NCBI GenBank assembly: GCA_021186555.1
Contig: JAJKFL010000003.1
Span: forward strand, 38,411,908-38,475,907
DNA length: 64,000 bases
Direction of reading: 5' to 3'
From: Reticulitermes speratus
Lineage: Eukaryota; Arthropoda; Insecta; Blattodea; Rhinotermitidae
Position numbers and translations under genes: made by a program. Shown here one piece after another: positions 1-11,634 of the stretch (position 1 is its first letter; the number at the start of each line of letters is the position of its first letter). The notes under the pieces were generated by a model. The model worked only from the letters and a program-made list of their open reading frames with translations. It was not told the origin of the DNA and searched no databases.

Positions 1-65
1 GTTTGGATTGTAGTGAGAGACTTTTCTTTGGTGGTGTGTGTATGTGTGCTAAAATATGCACATAT

Positions 66-212
66 GGAAGCAAGCTGTCACAAAGATCCCTCTGTTTATC
101 CTTATCCTGAGCCAGTTGAATCCAGTCCACACTCTCATACCCTGTTTGTTTAAGATTTGTTGTAATATTATCCTCCCATACATCCCTAGGTCTCTTGGCC
201 TCTTAACTTTGA
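66..212 (-). mobile_element. RTE-like LINE C-terminal tail fragment
   Basis: The minus strand reads RDLGMYGRIILQQILNKQ then WTGFNWLRIRINRGIFV. This is a decayed version of the GRPRRRWEDNIKMDL...W..LRIGT tail common at the end of RTE-type endonuclease-reverse transcriptases. Copies of the same tail occur at 8074, 9995, 25125, 28176, 36227, 47060, 56672 and 57790. Confidence 0.65.
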
Positions 213-759
213 GGGAAAGAAATAAAACTTGCAGCTTTTTGAAACCAAAACGCTTGGGGAAATATTTAGCTATAAGAAGGATGATGTAAACGGACAATTT
301 AAAGGTTAATATTAAATAATAAGGAACTTTTTTATTTATATAGGTGATCTATTAATGTTAAGAACAGTAACATCTAAGAAGTGTGGCCAAGCTGGGGGAG
401 AGGAATGCATACAGAATTTTGTGAAAGCTGTTATGAAGTTTTGCTTGGAAAACCAAGAAAGAGATGGGAGGGTAACATTAAAGTGGATTCTAGGTGCTGT
501 GTTGGGAGGTTGTTGGAACAGGTCTGAAATTATGTCCATGGCATTAATAGTGTCAAACCTTCAGTTTCAATTTCTGAAATGCTAGTAAGTGCAGCTAATC
601 GTACTAAACTAGTTCAGAGTAGCAAGTTAGATTGTAAGAGAGTGGGGCTTGTTAACATAAGGCAACGCTTATAAAATTCTTTACTGAAGACAACGAATTG
701 TTAAAAAAGATGGTTACCTGAACCCTTTCAAGATTAAGGCCTACAGTGAAAGCAATGTT
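213..759. other. No gene recognised
   Basis: Short overlapping frames on both strands (for example 336-539 and 355-585) have no recognisable domain. No repeat family was matched. Confidence 0.5.
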
Positions 760-1013
760 CTGATGCATGCTTCTTGATTGCTTTGTTTGAAGGTTCCCAG
801 GATTCACCTGCTTCTACCTGTGGTATTAAGATGAAGATGTGTATGGAGCAATGGTGGAATGACACTGACAGGGGAAACCCATATACTTGGAGAAAAACCT
901 GTCCTAGTGCCACTTTGCCCACCACAAATCTCACATGGACTGGCCTGGGATCAAACTTGGGTCTCGATAGTGAGAGGCCGGCAATTAACTGCCTGAGCCA
1001 TGGTATGGCCATG
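760..1013 (-). mobile_element. Family B SINE, variant 3' half
   Basis: The minus strand carries CCATGGCTCAGGCAGTTAAT, a degraded B box (GAGACCCAAGTTTGATCCC) and the body block GGTGGGCAAAGTGGCACTAG. Its 3' end, with GGAACCTTCAAACAAAG, resembles the variant tail seen at 44330 and 55387. Confidence 0.72.
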
Positions 1014-2040
1014 AAGATGAAAGATCCAGTACATACGTCACAGAGAACATGATTCCATTCGTAAAACCATTCAGTTAATGTTGTATAGGAGAACAATTGC
1101 TTTTTATGCTGAGCATTGTATGGAACATATAAATAGGCTACACTGTATGAGAGAAATAGGGTTTTTTAACGTTAAACCTGGTGGTACGTATAGTAACCAC
1201 TGAACTTTAAATGGTTAATACTATATATAAAATAAGTGTACATTGTACAAATATTGTGGGCATATTATATCTTATTGTCCTGTCTTATGTTACACTATCT
1301 TTCATCATCTGCGCTCTCTGTTACATGTTGAGAGTTCATTATTATTGAAAATCTTTGGTAAAATGTAAATGTTGTGTATACCAGTTACATGTGCAACTTT
1401 ACTCGAAAACATCAAAGAATTTTCTTATTAACCCATTAAGTATATATGAAGTTGAAAAAAATATTTCTGATAAAAATTGCGGATTTTAATTAGGTAAAAA
1501 TGTTGTCATTTGGATGTTGTATGCCGTACTATGTTTGGGAAATTTGATACAATTTTTAGCATAAAGAACTATTTTGTGTTTATTTTTGTGTGAACATTTT
1601 TCATAGTGGGATGAAGTATCAAACTGTAGGCAAACGGCAGGTGTAAACAATATACAATGTTGGCTATTATATGAGGTATGAAATATGTTGCATTGTACAT
1701 TTTTATTTTAAATTAATTGGGATAAATTTCAGTGTGAAAATTTCATGTGTGTTTTCACTTTAAGTGTAAGTTACTATTCATTTTCTGCTGAATCTGTGTT
1801 GTGTTAAAATAATATTACATGTTGAAATAATGTTTACACAACTTCAGTAAGAGACTGGACATAACAAAGATTTGAGAAGGGGGACAGTTATCTCACCTTC
1901 CTATTGCATTCTGGAGTTTGCCGTCTCCCTTTGCCCCTCACATTTAAATACTTCTGTTATTTATGTATTGGACGTGACATCCTGAATATTAAGCATTAAA
2001 TAGAATAATTACATGCAACATTACAGTTGTCCCTCTGCAC
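1014..2040. other. AT-rich non-coding stretch
   Basis: No frame over 60 codons and no repeat was recognised. A short block near 1160-1230 (AACCTGGTGGTACGTATAG) weakly resembles 16820-16870. Confidence 0.6.
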
Positions 2041-2310
2041 ACTATGAGCTTATATGAGGAAATGGATGTATAGTGACACTCATTCTTAATCTCGGTACTA
2101 GATGAAGGGGGTCAGCTTCACGCCCCGGTCGCTTTACCACGGAGAAGAGTCCGTGTTGGTTATTCGATAGGAGGCTGGGCGGACTCCAGAATCAGTCTGG
2201 GCGCCTTGGGAGTGGAGAAGAATCTTATGCCCCAACCGAGAATTGAACCATGAATTCCTGGTCTACAACCGTTAGCTTAGTTGCTATACTGACTAAGCTA
2301 CTTCGGCGCC
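2041..2310 (-). mobile_element. Family D tRNA-derived SINE
   Basis: The minus strand opens GGCGCCGAAGTAGCTTAGTC with an A-box-like AGTAGCTTAGTCAG and a B box (GGTTCAATTCTC). The body contains CCGGGGCGTGAAGCTGACC and AGATTAAGAATGAGTG. About ten related copies occur in the window. Confidence 0.75.
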
Positions 2311-2683
2311 ATAAAACATTTTAACCGATTACCATAACTGATGACAACTGATTATACAGGAGTTTATACTTAACTATCTGTGTGTTGTTCGTTAATGTGA
2401 ATAAATCGGCTTGAATTAGTTTAAGCCTCTACAGTCCTGTCGTCTGCCGTGATTCAGATTGCTCCATTGTATGTTTGGAACTGGCATTTTAATGAACTGA
2501 AGAGGTCATGACTATTTCTCCACCCATTGACTTCCTGTGCTTTCTTAAGAATTGCTTCCTGCAGACGAACGACCCAACCCTAAGTATGAGTAAAGGCAAT
2601 AAACATCGTTTCATCTGTGGTGTCAGGGTAGATGCTGTTGCTAACGCCAGGATATGTTCACAATTAGACCAACTGAAGTTTCC

Positions 2684-2966
2684 CAGTGCATGCCATGAAG
2701 GCATATGAGGGAGTGGAGGTATAGCTTCACTTATTCTTAACCTCAGCACTAGATAGGGATGCGTGATCAGATTCACGCCCCGGCCGCTTTACCGTCTCGG
2801 AAAGAGTCCCCGGTAGCCAATGAATGGAAAGTTGAGTGGGACTCAGAGCCGTTTAGAACGTTTTGGAGAAGAGATTGAATCTCCTGCCCTCGTCAGGAAT
2901 CGAACCACGATTCCTGATGTCCAGCCCTAGCCTAGTCCGTATACTGACTACGCCATCCCGGCTCCA
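2684..2966 (-). mobile_element. Family D tRNA-derived SINE
   Basis: Head at the right end (minus: GGGATGGCGTAGTCAGTATA), B box (AATCGTGGTTCGATTCCTG on minus), body with GGCCGGGGCGTGAATC and GTTAAGAATAAGTGAAGC. Same order as 2041-2310, from which it is separated by about 370 bp. Confidence 0.75.
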
Positions 2967-3183
2967 CTTAGACCAAGTAGGCCTACCTATAACAAAGTCC
3001 TTGGTGCAGATGCTAGAGGAATATCTCAGAATGAGCTACAGCAGCTTTCAGAAACCCCAGTAATCGGTGATAAATTGACACTCATGTTGGCGCCGCTGAA
3101 GATAGGAATTTCACTGAGGAAGTTTTGTGTCTCTCCAAAATTAGTCCATTGCAATTCCAGTATATCTGTGATGTACACTTTAC

Positions 3184-3420
3184 CAGTGGGGGGGGGGGTG
3201 AGTGTGCTGCCGCCCCGAGCGGCAGAGTCCAAGGGGCGGCAAAATTGGAATTTTAAATGAAAGAATTTGACTTTATGCGCTTAACAAATTTTAAATTATT
3301 GAGCGAGATTAAGAGAAGTTCAATAAAGAGTCATTTTTTAAAAGTTCACAATTTCTTTTAGGGACGTCCCTTGTGTTTACTCGCCCCGGGCGCCAGAAAA
3401 GAAACCTAGCTATCCGACTG
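3184..3420 (+). mobile_element. hAT-like MITE, CAGTGGCGTAGC family
   Basis: Ends CAGTGG... and ...ACCTAGCTATCCGACTG, the decayed inverted terminus of CAGTGGCGTAGCTAGG. Inside are GCCCCGAGCGGCAGAGTCC and ACTCGCCCCGGGCGCCAG. No ORF, so non-autonomous. This terminus is typical of Tip100/Zaphod-type hAT elements. Confidence 0.75.
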
Positions 3421-5429
3421 AACTTAAATGTTTTCATACACTTCTCCCCCCCCATAAACTTTTCTTTTGATACTGAGTCTTGGCCACATGAATTATATTT
3501 TAAATCGCAGTGAATTGTAGCTGACAACTGAGGAACTTAAAGATATCCCCTTATGTGCCGATTGTATAACGTCGAGTGTCTGTTATCTTAAACATGTCCA
3601 AGTGAGATACGCAATTCTCGTGGCGGTAGCGATACAGATTTTCCATCGTTCCAAAGGAATGTAAGTAAATTTCTGGCAGACTACAGGGTGTGACCGCCCA
3701 GAATACAGTATTGTTCTTACCATGTCTGTACATAACAACACAGTTTTAGAAAAATAAATTTTATAGAATTTAGTATATGAAGTTACTAAATATAACTTTA
3801 TTTCAAATTCTAACACGGACTCCCCCTTCACACACATATATAAATAGACCTGTATATTTTTGCGAATACTGACTAAACAGAAGCTTGCTGCAGACCAAAA
3901 TATTCAGTGATCTTCCCCGTCATGTGCTTAACTTCGAGACAATCGCCTTCAGTAGTCCTCAGATGTGTCAAAATATCTAGAAATTGAGAGGTCTTTGCCT
4001 TTGGCACAATATGTCAATGTAAAATTCGAATATGATGGTTTCATAAGATCAGAAGACCGGAATGGAACGCATGACGAATTTTCTTAATATATTTAAATTA
4101 CTGCTGTTGACTGAATCCCCGGTCGAGAAATTAACTGCGTCTTCACCTGTGAATCGTTCAGGCATTTAGTAAGGTTCTTGGACCCTTTGCAGGGCCCACA
4201 CCTATATGGCACAGCAAATCACCGTAAAGTGCAACACAGGCTTACATTTATGCTCTGAGTGGGATTCGAGCCCCTGGTCTTAGTGATGGTGCGTTTAGTG
4301 ACCAAACGCGCCTTAAACCTGCCAATCTCTGTGACTTCTCTCGCCGAGAAATGTGTCTTCCTTTACTGCAAAAGTCTTCCGCACATTTTCTAGATCGTGT
4401 AGTTGGCCACATGCATACGGCGGCCATGTTCATCCCTCTGTGGAATTGTTCCGGTTTTTAGGGCAGCAGTGTTGTCGTGTAATACTGATGCACTCGGATG
4501 GATACCAAAATGTTTTTGATAACTTGGTGACAATAATAAAAATGGTAGCTATTAACTGCAAGTGTTTCGTCGCGTGTGATGAGATGATGGAGTGGAACTG
4601 GGTACAGGTTGGGAAGAAAGCACTCCTGACCCATTTGAATGTATTAGCGTCTCGAGTACATCACTGAGCTTGTGGTGACTGTAGTTCTGTGTTGTTGGGA
4701 AACCACATTCGTGTCTTGGTTGATTTGAGGTTTGTCATCCTGCGTCTCCAAGGGAAAAACGGGGCAATAGGCCTACTCTGAAACAGACAATGAATGGCCT
4801 CTCTTTCCACACATCTGCTTACTTTCATGCTGGCCTTTCCGGAAGTTACAATCTGAAACTGCGTTTTTAAGTAACATAACAATCGATCAGTCGAACACAT
4901 GTCAGTCGGGTACAGTTAAACCGCTGAAACGTGGCAGCTGATCTGCGCTGAAGGGGAGGAAAGCTTGCGAGGCAGAACACGTCACCACTAGCTTTGGTCT
5001 TCTGCGCATCTTGTTACCATTGGCCAGGTTCGGACAGTAGGTCCATACCCAATGACGTGAGTCATATTCGCTATCACATAAATAAACAGATAAGGCACTG
5101 GGGACGTTTTAAGATAGAACTGCATGAAACCTGTGGAAGTTTCCGCTGCATTAACGTCGATATTTTGAAATAATTCAGGGACAATAGTTTCCAGAGGAGC
5201 CGATTTCTTTGCATACTGACGTGTGATAGAGTACACAGGCACAGAGTAAGTAAACTTACAAATGATATTTTTTAATATGAACATTACAGATTGTTTGTAG
5301 GAATAAACCACAAGTCAAGTTTTCTACAGAAATATTGGCCGACTTAAATTCCTGAGTAAAGTGATGATTGGAATGATTAATTCTAAACCAAAATCATTCT
5401 GCCTGGAACAGGGTTTAGTGTAGGTAGAC
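3421..5429. other. Mostly unannotated intergenic sequence
   Basis: Apart from the tRNA-like head at 4247, nothing was recognised. GACTACAGGGTGTGACCGCC at about 3680 is a decayed family J terminus. The 104-codon frame at 4353-4667 has no recognisable features. Confidence 0.5.
4247..4345 (-). mobile_element. tRNA-like head, unclassified SINE fragment
   Basis: The minus strand has GATTGGCAGGTTTAAGGCGC resembling an A box and GGCTCGAATCCCACTC as a B box about 55 bp later. No CCA-adjacent acceptor pairing is evident, so a pseudo-tRNA or SINE head is favoured over a tRNA gene. Confidence 0.45.
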
Positions 5430-5671
5430 CAGAGGCGTAGCAAGGGTGGGGCGAGTGGTGTGGCCGCCCCGGGCAGCACAGCCCAAGGGGCAACAAAAGA
5501 AATATTTTCAAATGAAAAAATTTGAATTTCTGCGCTCTACAGATGTCAAATTATCGAAACAAATAAAAGGAAATTTAATAAATTATTTCGATTTTTAATT
5601 GCGTAATTTCTGTCGGGGGCGGCCATTGTGATTGCTCGGCCAGGCCGTCAAGAAATCAGGCTCCGCAAGTG
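5430..5671 (+). mobile_element. hAT-like MITE, CAGTGGCGTAGC family
   Basis: Starts CAGAGGCGTAGCAAGGGTGG, has GGCCGCCCCGGGCAGCACAG, and ends GGCTCCGCAAGTG, a diverged copy of the inverted terminus. Confidence 0.72.
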
Positions 5672-6180
5672 GGTATGCCATGCCGGTGTTTGATCGAAAT
5701 CTGTTATTTTATTTGAACGCCGTTACATATGTAAAGACCCCATGAAAGTAGTGGCTGGTTCTTGAAATTGGCCTAAAGGAGACTTCGTACGGCAGCCATG
5801 TTTTTACGAGTCTCATTGGCCACAGGGTTCAAAAATACAAAGTAGGGTTTCGTTGAATGGCATGACGTTGGTAAGCAAATTGGAAATGGAGGAGTTGATT
5901 CAGAAGTCATTACCTAGATTCGGGAAACATGCGCACATGCACGTCCGTTGTAATTCAGTATTGCCATTTACTGTGCGGTCTTTGAGCTAAGTGCCCGTTG
6001 TCAGCCGTTTTCTTTAGCTGAATGGAATTATTTCCTTAGAACAGAAAGTATTGGAAATATGTGTGATTTGAAGTTTTTTGTGTTGTTCGTACTGTGCATT
6101 GTCGCTAATCACATCACAAAATACAGCCACAAAATGCACTCTATTATTTTCAGATATTCTATATTATAATATCTGTAAAC

Positions 6181-6226
6181 CAATCCAACATGTTTCGATC
6201 CCTCATGGGATCATCATCAGGGATTC
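6181..6226 (-). ncRNA. Hammerhead ribozyme motif (type I-like, minimal stem III)
   Basis: Minus strand: GAATCC, CTGATGA, hairpin GATCCC-ATGA-GGGATC, GAA, palindrome ACATGT, T (cleavage position), GGATTG. Stem I pairs GAATCC with GGATT(G). All core positions (CUGANGA, GAA) are present. Stem III is too short for a normal hairpin, so dimeric cleavage is likely. Confidence 0.82.
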
Positions 6227-6346
6227 GTATAAAAGTAAGATTGCACAAAACAGAACTAACAATATATGTACATATTAAACAGATATAAAATGTATAGAAG
6301 ATAATCAATTAAACTGCAGGCGATTTCGTAGTAGCCACTTTTATAC

Positions 6347-6392
6347 GAATCCCTGATGATGATCCCATGAGGGATCGAAACATGTTGGATTG
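6347..6392 (+). ncRNA. Hammerhead ribozyme motif (type I-like, minimal stem III)
   Basis: GAATCC at 6347-6352, CTGATGA at 6353-6359, stem II GATCCC/GGGATC with ATGA loop (6361-6376), GAA at 6377-6379, ACATGT at 6380-6385, T6386 as the predicted cleavage residue, and GGATTG at 6387-6392 pairing with GAATCC. Confidence 0.85.
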
Positions 6393-6473
6393 ATTTACAG
6401 ATATTGTAATATGGAATATCTGAAAATAATAGAGTGCATTTACTGGGCTGAGTATTTTGTGATTTGAAGTTTT

Positions 6474-6575
6474 ATAACGATTACTGTCTTCCGAAATGTG
6501 ACACCATGCAGTCTGGTAGGAATTTATCGTATTTCGGAGAAACCTGCTGCTTTCTTCTTCAGGGTTCCAGAAACA
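6474..6575 (-). repeat. Family J half-copy with hammerhead-like core
   Basis: On + CGAAATGTGACACCATGCAG and TATTTCGGAGAAACCTGC precede TTCTTCTTCAGGGTTCC. The minus strand shows CTGAAGA and CTCCGAAA, but stem II no longer pairs. Confidence 0.5.
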
Positions 6576-6814
6576 GGGTCACTCCCAGACAACAGTAATG
6601 TTTATTGGACATGTGTTTACTTTAAAGGGTTTGAGCACACTGGAAATACGTTAATAAACCGCATGAAGTGAGAACATATAGAAGCAGGAAGACACTTGTA
6701 ATAAATGCTTTCACTTACACCGTGGAGCAGAAGCTTCTCGAGAAGCTGAAAGTCGCTTAGCTGGGCGCGAATTCCACAGATTTTATGAAACCTCAACTTT
6801 CTTTACCGTGTTCA

Positions 6815-7305
6815 CAAAAGGCCGCAATTGGCCTCCCTTGTAAGTCATGTCCGTCCGTCTATCCGCATGGAACAACTCGGTTCACACTGGATAGATTTTT
6901 ACGAAATTTGATACTTGAGTTTTCGAAAATCTGTGGAGAAAATTCAAGTTTCATTAAAATCTGACAAAAACAACGGATACTTTACATAGAGACCGTTGTA
7001 AATTTATGATAATATCTCACCGAATTCTTCTCAGAATGAGAAATGTTTCAGACAAACGTAGAGAAACTCAAAACACACTTCTTTTTTTTGTTCAATAACT
7101 TTTTTCCTAAAATCGTGTCATTTGTGAGATAATGTGGAAAAATATGGTAGAGACAGACAGGCCACATTTGGGAATATAGTGCGACGCAGAAAGATGGAAG
7201 ACTACAGACACACACTCGTAATATTTAATACTTATTGCTTTTCCACGGCAACAAATGTTACGCGAACTCTTCTCCATGTTACGTTATATGTACATTGCGT
7301 GTCTT
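6815..7305 (-). repeat. ~500-bp interspersed repeat, family H
   Basis: Shares ordered blocks with 18797, 22979 and 47765: AATTGG near one end, CCATGCGGATAG (minus), ATTTTCCACATTATCTCA and GCAATAAGTATTAAATATTA. No TIRs, RT or tRNA head seen. Short ORFs inside are not conserved. Confidence 0.75.
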
Positions 7306-7424
7306 GTTAATATCCTCCCTTTTAATTATGTCTCCGAAATAGCCTCCATCTTTCATATGCATTTTGCACGCATCAGATGCATGTTGAATATTCTGGAGGA
7401 CTCAAATGTAGTAAAATTAAGTTA

Positions 7425-7520
7425 AGAGAAGACCTGTTGTCTGTGATGTGACGCCATATTTTCTGGTAGAAGTTGACCAACGTTTGGGAGGAAACTAGTG
7501 CCTCCATCCTCGGGGTAGAA
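7425..7520 (-). repeat. Family J half-copy
   Basis: GTGATGTGACGCCATATTTT, GACCAACGTTTGGGAGG and GTGCCTCCATCCTCGGGG are the family blocks in order. The core is mutated (CCGAGGA on minus). Confidence 0.5.
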
Positions 7521-8073
7521 GATGGAGTGCATGGCGTCCCTTCTAGAAGACAATGTTTCCATGTTCATCGCCGTAAGAATCACAGCTCTCTCACAGTTGT
7601 CCGTATGGACAATTGCAATCTATCGAAATACCGACAGACAGCGGAGTTTCCCAAGTTCAATAGGGTGGGTTACATCGGCGCATATGGTGGCCTCAACCCA
7701 CGGCGCACATCAACAGGAAATGATCAAACCTGCAATGTTGTCATACAGCCAATCAGCTCTCTTTAGGGCGGTGCGGGTTGTTATGACTACCCAAGCGCGA
7801 AAAAAATATGTTTTTGAGTCTTCCTGGAATAGACACCAACCCTTTATAGAATACTTTGCGCTGGTATTTCAGTTTGTAAGTTCCTTGTCGAGTCTGCTAC
7901 AGCAAAATAGTACAACTTCTCGCCCACAAGCCGCCAGGAAAATTCGCCAACAGGTAAGGCGTGAAGTAACTGGTTTGTTTGATTACGCTATTTTTTTAAC
8001 TGCACCTGTAGTACGCAGTGGGGACTTGAGAAGAGCAGAGATTTTAGTCGGAACAGTTGAAGCGGACTAATTA
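7521..8073 (+). other. Unrecognised 182-codon open frame (7522-8070)
   Basis: The longest non-RT frame in the window. It starts inside a family J repeat and ends at a LINE tail. No signal peptide, domain or splice support was seen, and a second overlapping frame (7473-7766) is also open. Likely a chance or repeat-derived frame. Confidence 0.3.
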
Positions 8074-8250
8074 ATAGACAGTCGTAGATGGGAGGATACT
8101 ATTAAAATGGGTCGTAATGCTATTTAATGTGAAGATATGGCTTAGATTCAACTGGTAACTTCGGGTTTCATAAAAGGCGGGTAATTGCTTGGCCAGCTTG
8201 GCGACTATGAGCTTCTAAAAGAAGTTAGGTGGGACCTTTCTTATTATTTC
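8074..8250 (+). mobile_element. RTE-like LINE tail fragment
   Basis: It encodes SRRWEDTIKMGRNAI and continues into a 3' part with GGTTTCATAAAAGGCGGG and a CTTCTAAAAGAAGTTAGG block. The better-preserved copy at 28176-28512 has the same order. Confidence 0.6.
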
Positions 8251-9650
8251 TGATCCAGTCGTAACGGTGTTGTATAAGTTATGGCCTACCTGTGAATGTT
8301 TCAGCTAATGTGGATGTTGACAGCGAACTATGTCCCGTCACACGGGGTTACACACTGTATCTTTTAAGATCCATCATATTTCCTGTGTTGCCTAAATCTG
8401 TGTCTCCCTTTCAGATTGCCCCACTAAAATTCTGGCTGTATTTCTCACTGACTTCATACATGCTTATTTGATTCTCTTTCGCTTGGTTACCTTAAATTAT
8501 TTAGTGAAAAGTGCAAATTTTAAATTCCTCTTCGTGCACGTTTCTCCTTTCTCCTATTACTACCCCACTACTAGATTCAAATATCTTCCTCAGCAATTTG
8601 TTTTGTAACAGCCTCAATTATGTTCGTCCATTGGAGCGAGAGACCAAGTATCCTCCCATACAAAACAAGTAAAATCAGAGTTTACTGCATTTAGACCGTC
8701 CGTTTTTGGACTGTTTGTCTGATTAGTGGTGGAAAGCATTCACCGAATTAAAATTTGCTGTCAGTATTTTGATAATGCTGATTTGTTAGTGTCATTCCTA
8801 GATATTTGAACTTCGCCACATTTTTAAATGATTTGTTGGCTGCCTTTTTTTTTTTTTAATTCTGGCCGTCCCGCTTTTTAAAACAAGATACGAGCATGTA
8901 CTTCTTTTTCTCTTCTTTATTTCTAAACTAAAGTTTTAACCTCTTGAAATTTGAAGTTCGTCTGAATAATATTTAAAATTTAAGTTTGTACCTCTCAAGA
9001 AACATGCTGCATCTCCGTTATAGCGACCAGCTGTTGAATGCTATTTAGGGGGAAATTTCTACTTATTGTGAGACTTTTATGAAATGTCTAAATACAGTCT
9101 GTGCGGGTAAAATGCACATTTTAAAATGCTCAAGCAGGTCATACGTGCATTTACCAGCATATTTTAAAGTTTTATGGCTAGATATGAAGAGCGGTTATAT
9201 CTTTTAAAAATGTTATTGAGTTTTCCTTTTTTTTTTTTAGAAATTTTCATATACTGAGCGTGCCAAGAAGAGGCTGTGCATAGGGGTATCTGTATTCTGG
9301 TGCTTTTAGATAAGGCCCCACACATTCCCAGGTGTTCCAACTCTCATAGATTAGTTAAAGTAGAATGCGGGCTGTTTTACTGCAGAAACATATCTACGAT
9401 ATTCTATTCCAAATTGCTTCTTGACACAAACTTCAGCTTCGAACACATTGATAAGAGTTCACTCTACCAGATTTTCCACTAAGCTGAGTAGAATATCCTT
9501 GCAAAATGGAAAGTTTTAAAAAGAGATAACAAGGCTACTAAATACCAAATACCTACGTCATAGCTTTCCCACTACACCTTCAGAACGATTCCCGATTATG
9601 GTTTCTGTCAGCAAATTAAAAAAATCACGTTGCTGATTCTTTACCAGTAT
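8251..9650. other. AT-rich stretch without recognised features
   Basis: Several T-runs (8846, 9228), no coding signal, and no repeat matched within the window. Confidence 0.55.
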
Positions 9651-10942
9651 TCAATATTATTGTCCTAGCATTGCTCATTGACTCACCTTATGCGAACTAT
9701 GCCATTCAGTAAGTCATATTTAATGCTTATTAAAATAATTCAGCCTTGCAAGTGGTACAACGTTAAGTTATGGTAATTCTCAGGGCAAAGAATCAGCAAG
9801 CTGTTGTTAATTGGTGGATTTGGTGAAAGAATATCACGATATATTCTGATCTCTCATCCTGTGGAAGCTTCTATAAATGGTTTTATTAAGAGTATGAAAT
9901 GGTAGTGGAAGCATGAGGTTAATCATAAATGCATGCAACATTTTAGCCCGAAAAAAAAAAGGATTAACGAGTCCACTTGGGAGAAATATGTGTATGATAT
10001 AGGAGGATAATATTAAATTGGATCTTAAAGGAATAGAGCGTGAGAGTTTGTACTGGTTTAAATTGATTCAGGATAAGGTTCAGTGGCGGTTTCTTAGGGG
10101 GGGCTTGTTATTTATTGACCGGCGAACTGACATGGCTGGCTAGTTAGTGCAAGCAAACCTTCAACTGTCTCCAGATGTAAAATTTTCCATGTGTACACTT
10201 ATAAACATGTATTGTTTGCTTCTGGTTGCTTTCACTATCAGAATAGTAGCTTGTAATGAAGGCAGCACACCGTCAGACCTCTCCGTGTTAGGAACAAATT
10301 ATGTAGGCAGTGAGTTACTTTTCCCTTTTTCTTTGTGAATTTGATGTTACGGCAGAAAAATTCCGCTGTCTAGATGTCTCAAGAAATTATTTTGTACCTT
10401 GTGGCTAGGTGGCAATATGTCATCCACACGTCGTATGCTCCAACAGCCAGAAGCCACAAAGGGAAGGAACAGAAGCCACAGCAAGATGATGGCTGTATGC
10501 TTCAGGTTAGGCCGCATAGCAACGGATTTGTGAGATATGGCTGACCTTTGGACTTCGCTCTCTCTTCTCTCATGAGCTGGCTCGTGGCTGATTATATCGG
10601 GGCTGTGATTGACTAACTGATCCGTTAGTCCATGAGGAACTCAAATATAGGATCCATGATTATGTCGTGCTGCCACTACCATTTAAACTACCATTTCATA
10701 CTCTTAATAAAACCATTTATAGAAGCTTCCACAGGATGAGCGATCAGAATATATAGTGATATTCTTTCACCAAATCCACCAATTAACATCCGCTTGCTGA
10801 TTCTTTGCCCTGAGAATTACCATACCGTAAACGTTTACCACTTGCACGGCTGAATTATTTTAATCAGCATTAAATATGGCTTACTGAATGGCATAGTTCG
10901 CATTAGGTGAGTCAATTAGCAATGCTAGGACAATAATATTGA
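9651..10942. mobile_element. Element with 255-bp terminal inverted repeats
   Basis: The left arm 9651-9905 begins TCAATATTATTGTCCTAGCA and ends ...GAGTATGAAATGGTAG. The right arm 10688-10942 is its inverse, of the same length and about 90% similar by eye. The 782-bp spacer has no recognised transposase but contains a LINE-tail fragment (9995-10085). Long-TIR DNA transposon or foldback element; superfamily unknown. No TSD was confirmed. Confidence 0.8.
9995..10085 (+). mobile_element. RTE-like LINE tail fragment inside a long-TIR element
   Basis: AGGAGGATAATATTAAATTG followed by GATCTTAAAGGAATAGAGCG matches the family's R-W-E-D-N-I-K-L-D-L coding block. It lies in the spacer between the 255-bp inverted arms of the element at 9651-10942, so it is nested. 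Confidence 0.55.
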
Positions 10943-11225
10943 CCGGGATATGCTGTAAGTGTGGAATGAAATTGCCGATACGTGGGACATGTGTCGTGTT
11001 CCCAAAGGAGCCCAATTGTGCATCTGTGACCACACGTGGAAGAACTGGGACATATGGAGGTTTTTATAGTAAATTCGTTTTCTGTATTACTTTAATACTT
11101 TTCGTCAGAAATTCACACGCCAGTAGGGACAAAATTACAAACTGACACACATGCAAAAAATACTTAAATATGTATTTGAAGACTGCTTTGCAGTAAAAAC
11201 AGTTTTCAGTGTGTTCAGTAGAAAG

Positions 11226-11372
11226 TTACAGTCCCCACCATATTGTCAATTAACTTCTAGCCACTCTGTACGTAACTGGACGTATCTGACAATCACTTCA
11301 CACCTCCAAATCCCTGGAAATGGAGGTGGAGCTACGTCTCCGAAACGTTGGAGTTTTACTGTACAGTGATGC
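11226..11372 (+). repeat. Family J-related repeat
   Basis: CTGGAAATGGAGGTGGAGCT, then ACGTCTCCGAAACGTTGGAG, is a mutated hammerhead-like core (CTGGAAA replaces CTGAAGA). Confidence 0.5.
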
Positions 11373-11634
11373 ATCTGATGTCCCGAGAAGATTTTATTAC
11401 ATGCATAGTGTATTTTGTTTAGCGCCGGAATATTAGTTAAAGGGCGGAAGACATAGTTGCTTCATAGCGACAGGTTAGGCCGCCCGGTATACAGCGTTCA
11501 GTCCAGTAACAAAAACAGTACCCGTATAGTTTGTTGCCACGAGAGCTTCAAGTCGTTTATAGAAATTAACATAAACTAGCAAGTAAGGATTTACATTTAT
11601 AACAATCAGAATAACATGCAATGGAGTTACCGTT

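Larger units (their letters stand above)
6078..6457. mobile_element. Head-to-head hammerhead-bearing foldback element with 16-bp TSD
   Basis: The two halves are an inverted repeat: AAATGCACTCTATTATTTTC at 6132 mirrors GAAAATAATAGAGTGCATTT at 6422-6441. Each half contains a hammerhead core. The direct repeat TGTGATTTGAAGTTTT flanks the element at 6062-6077 and 6458-6473. Hammerheads of this minimal type are known from Penelope-like retroelements, so a non-autonomous relative is inferred. No coding capacity. Confidence 0.8.
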
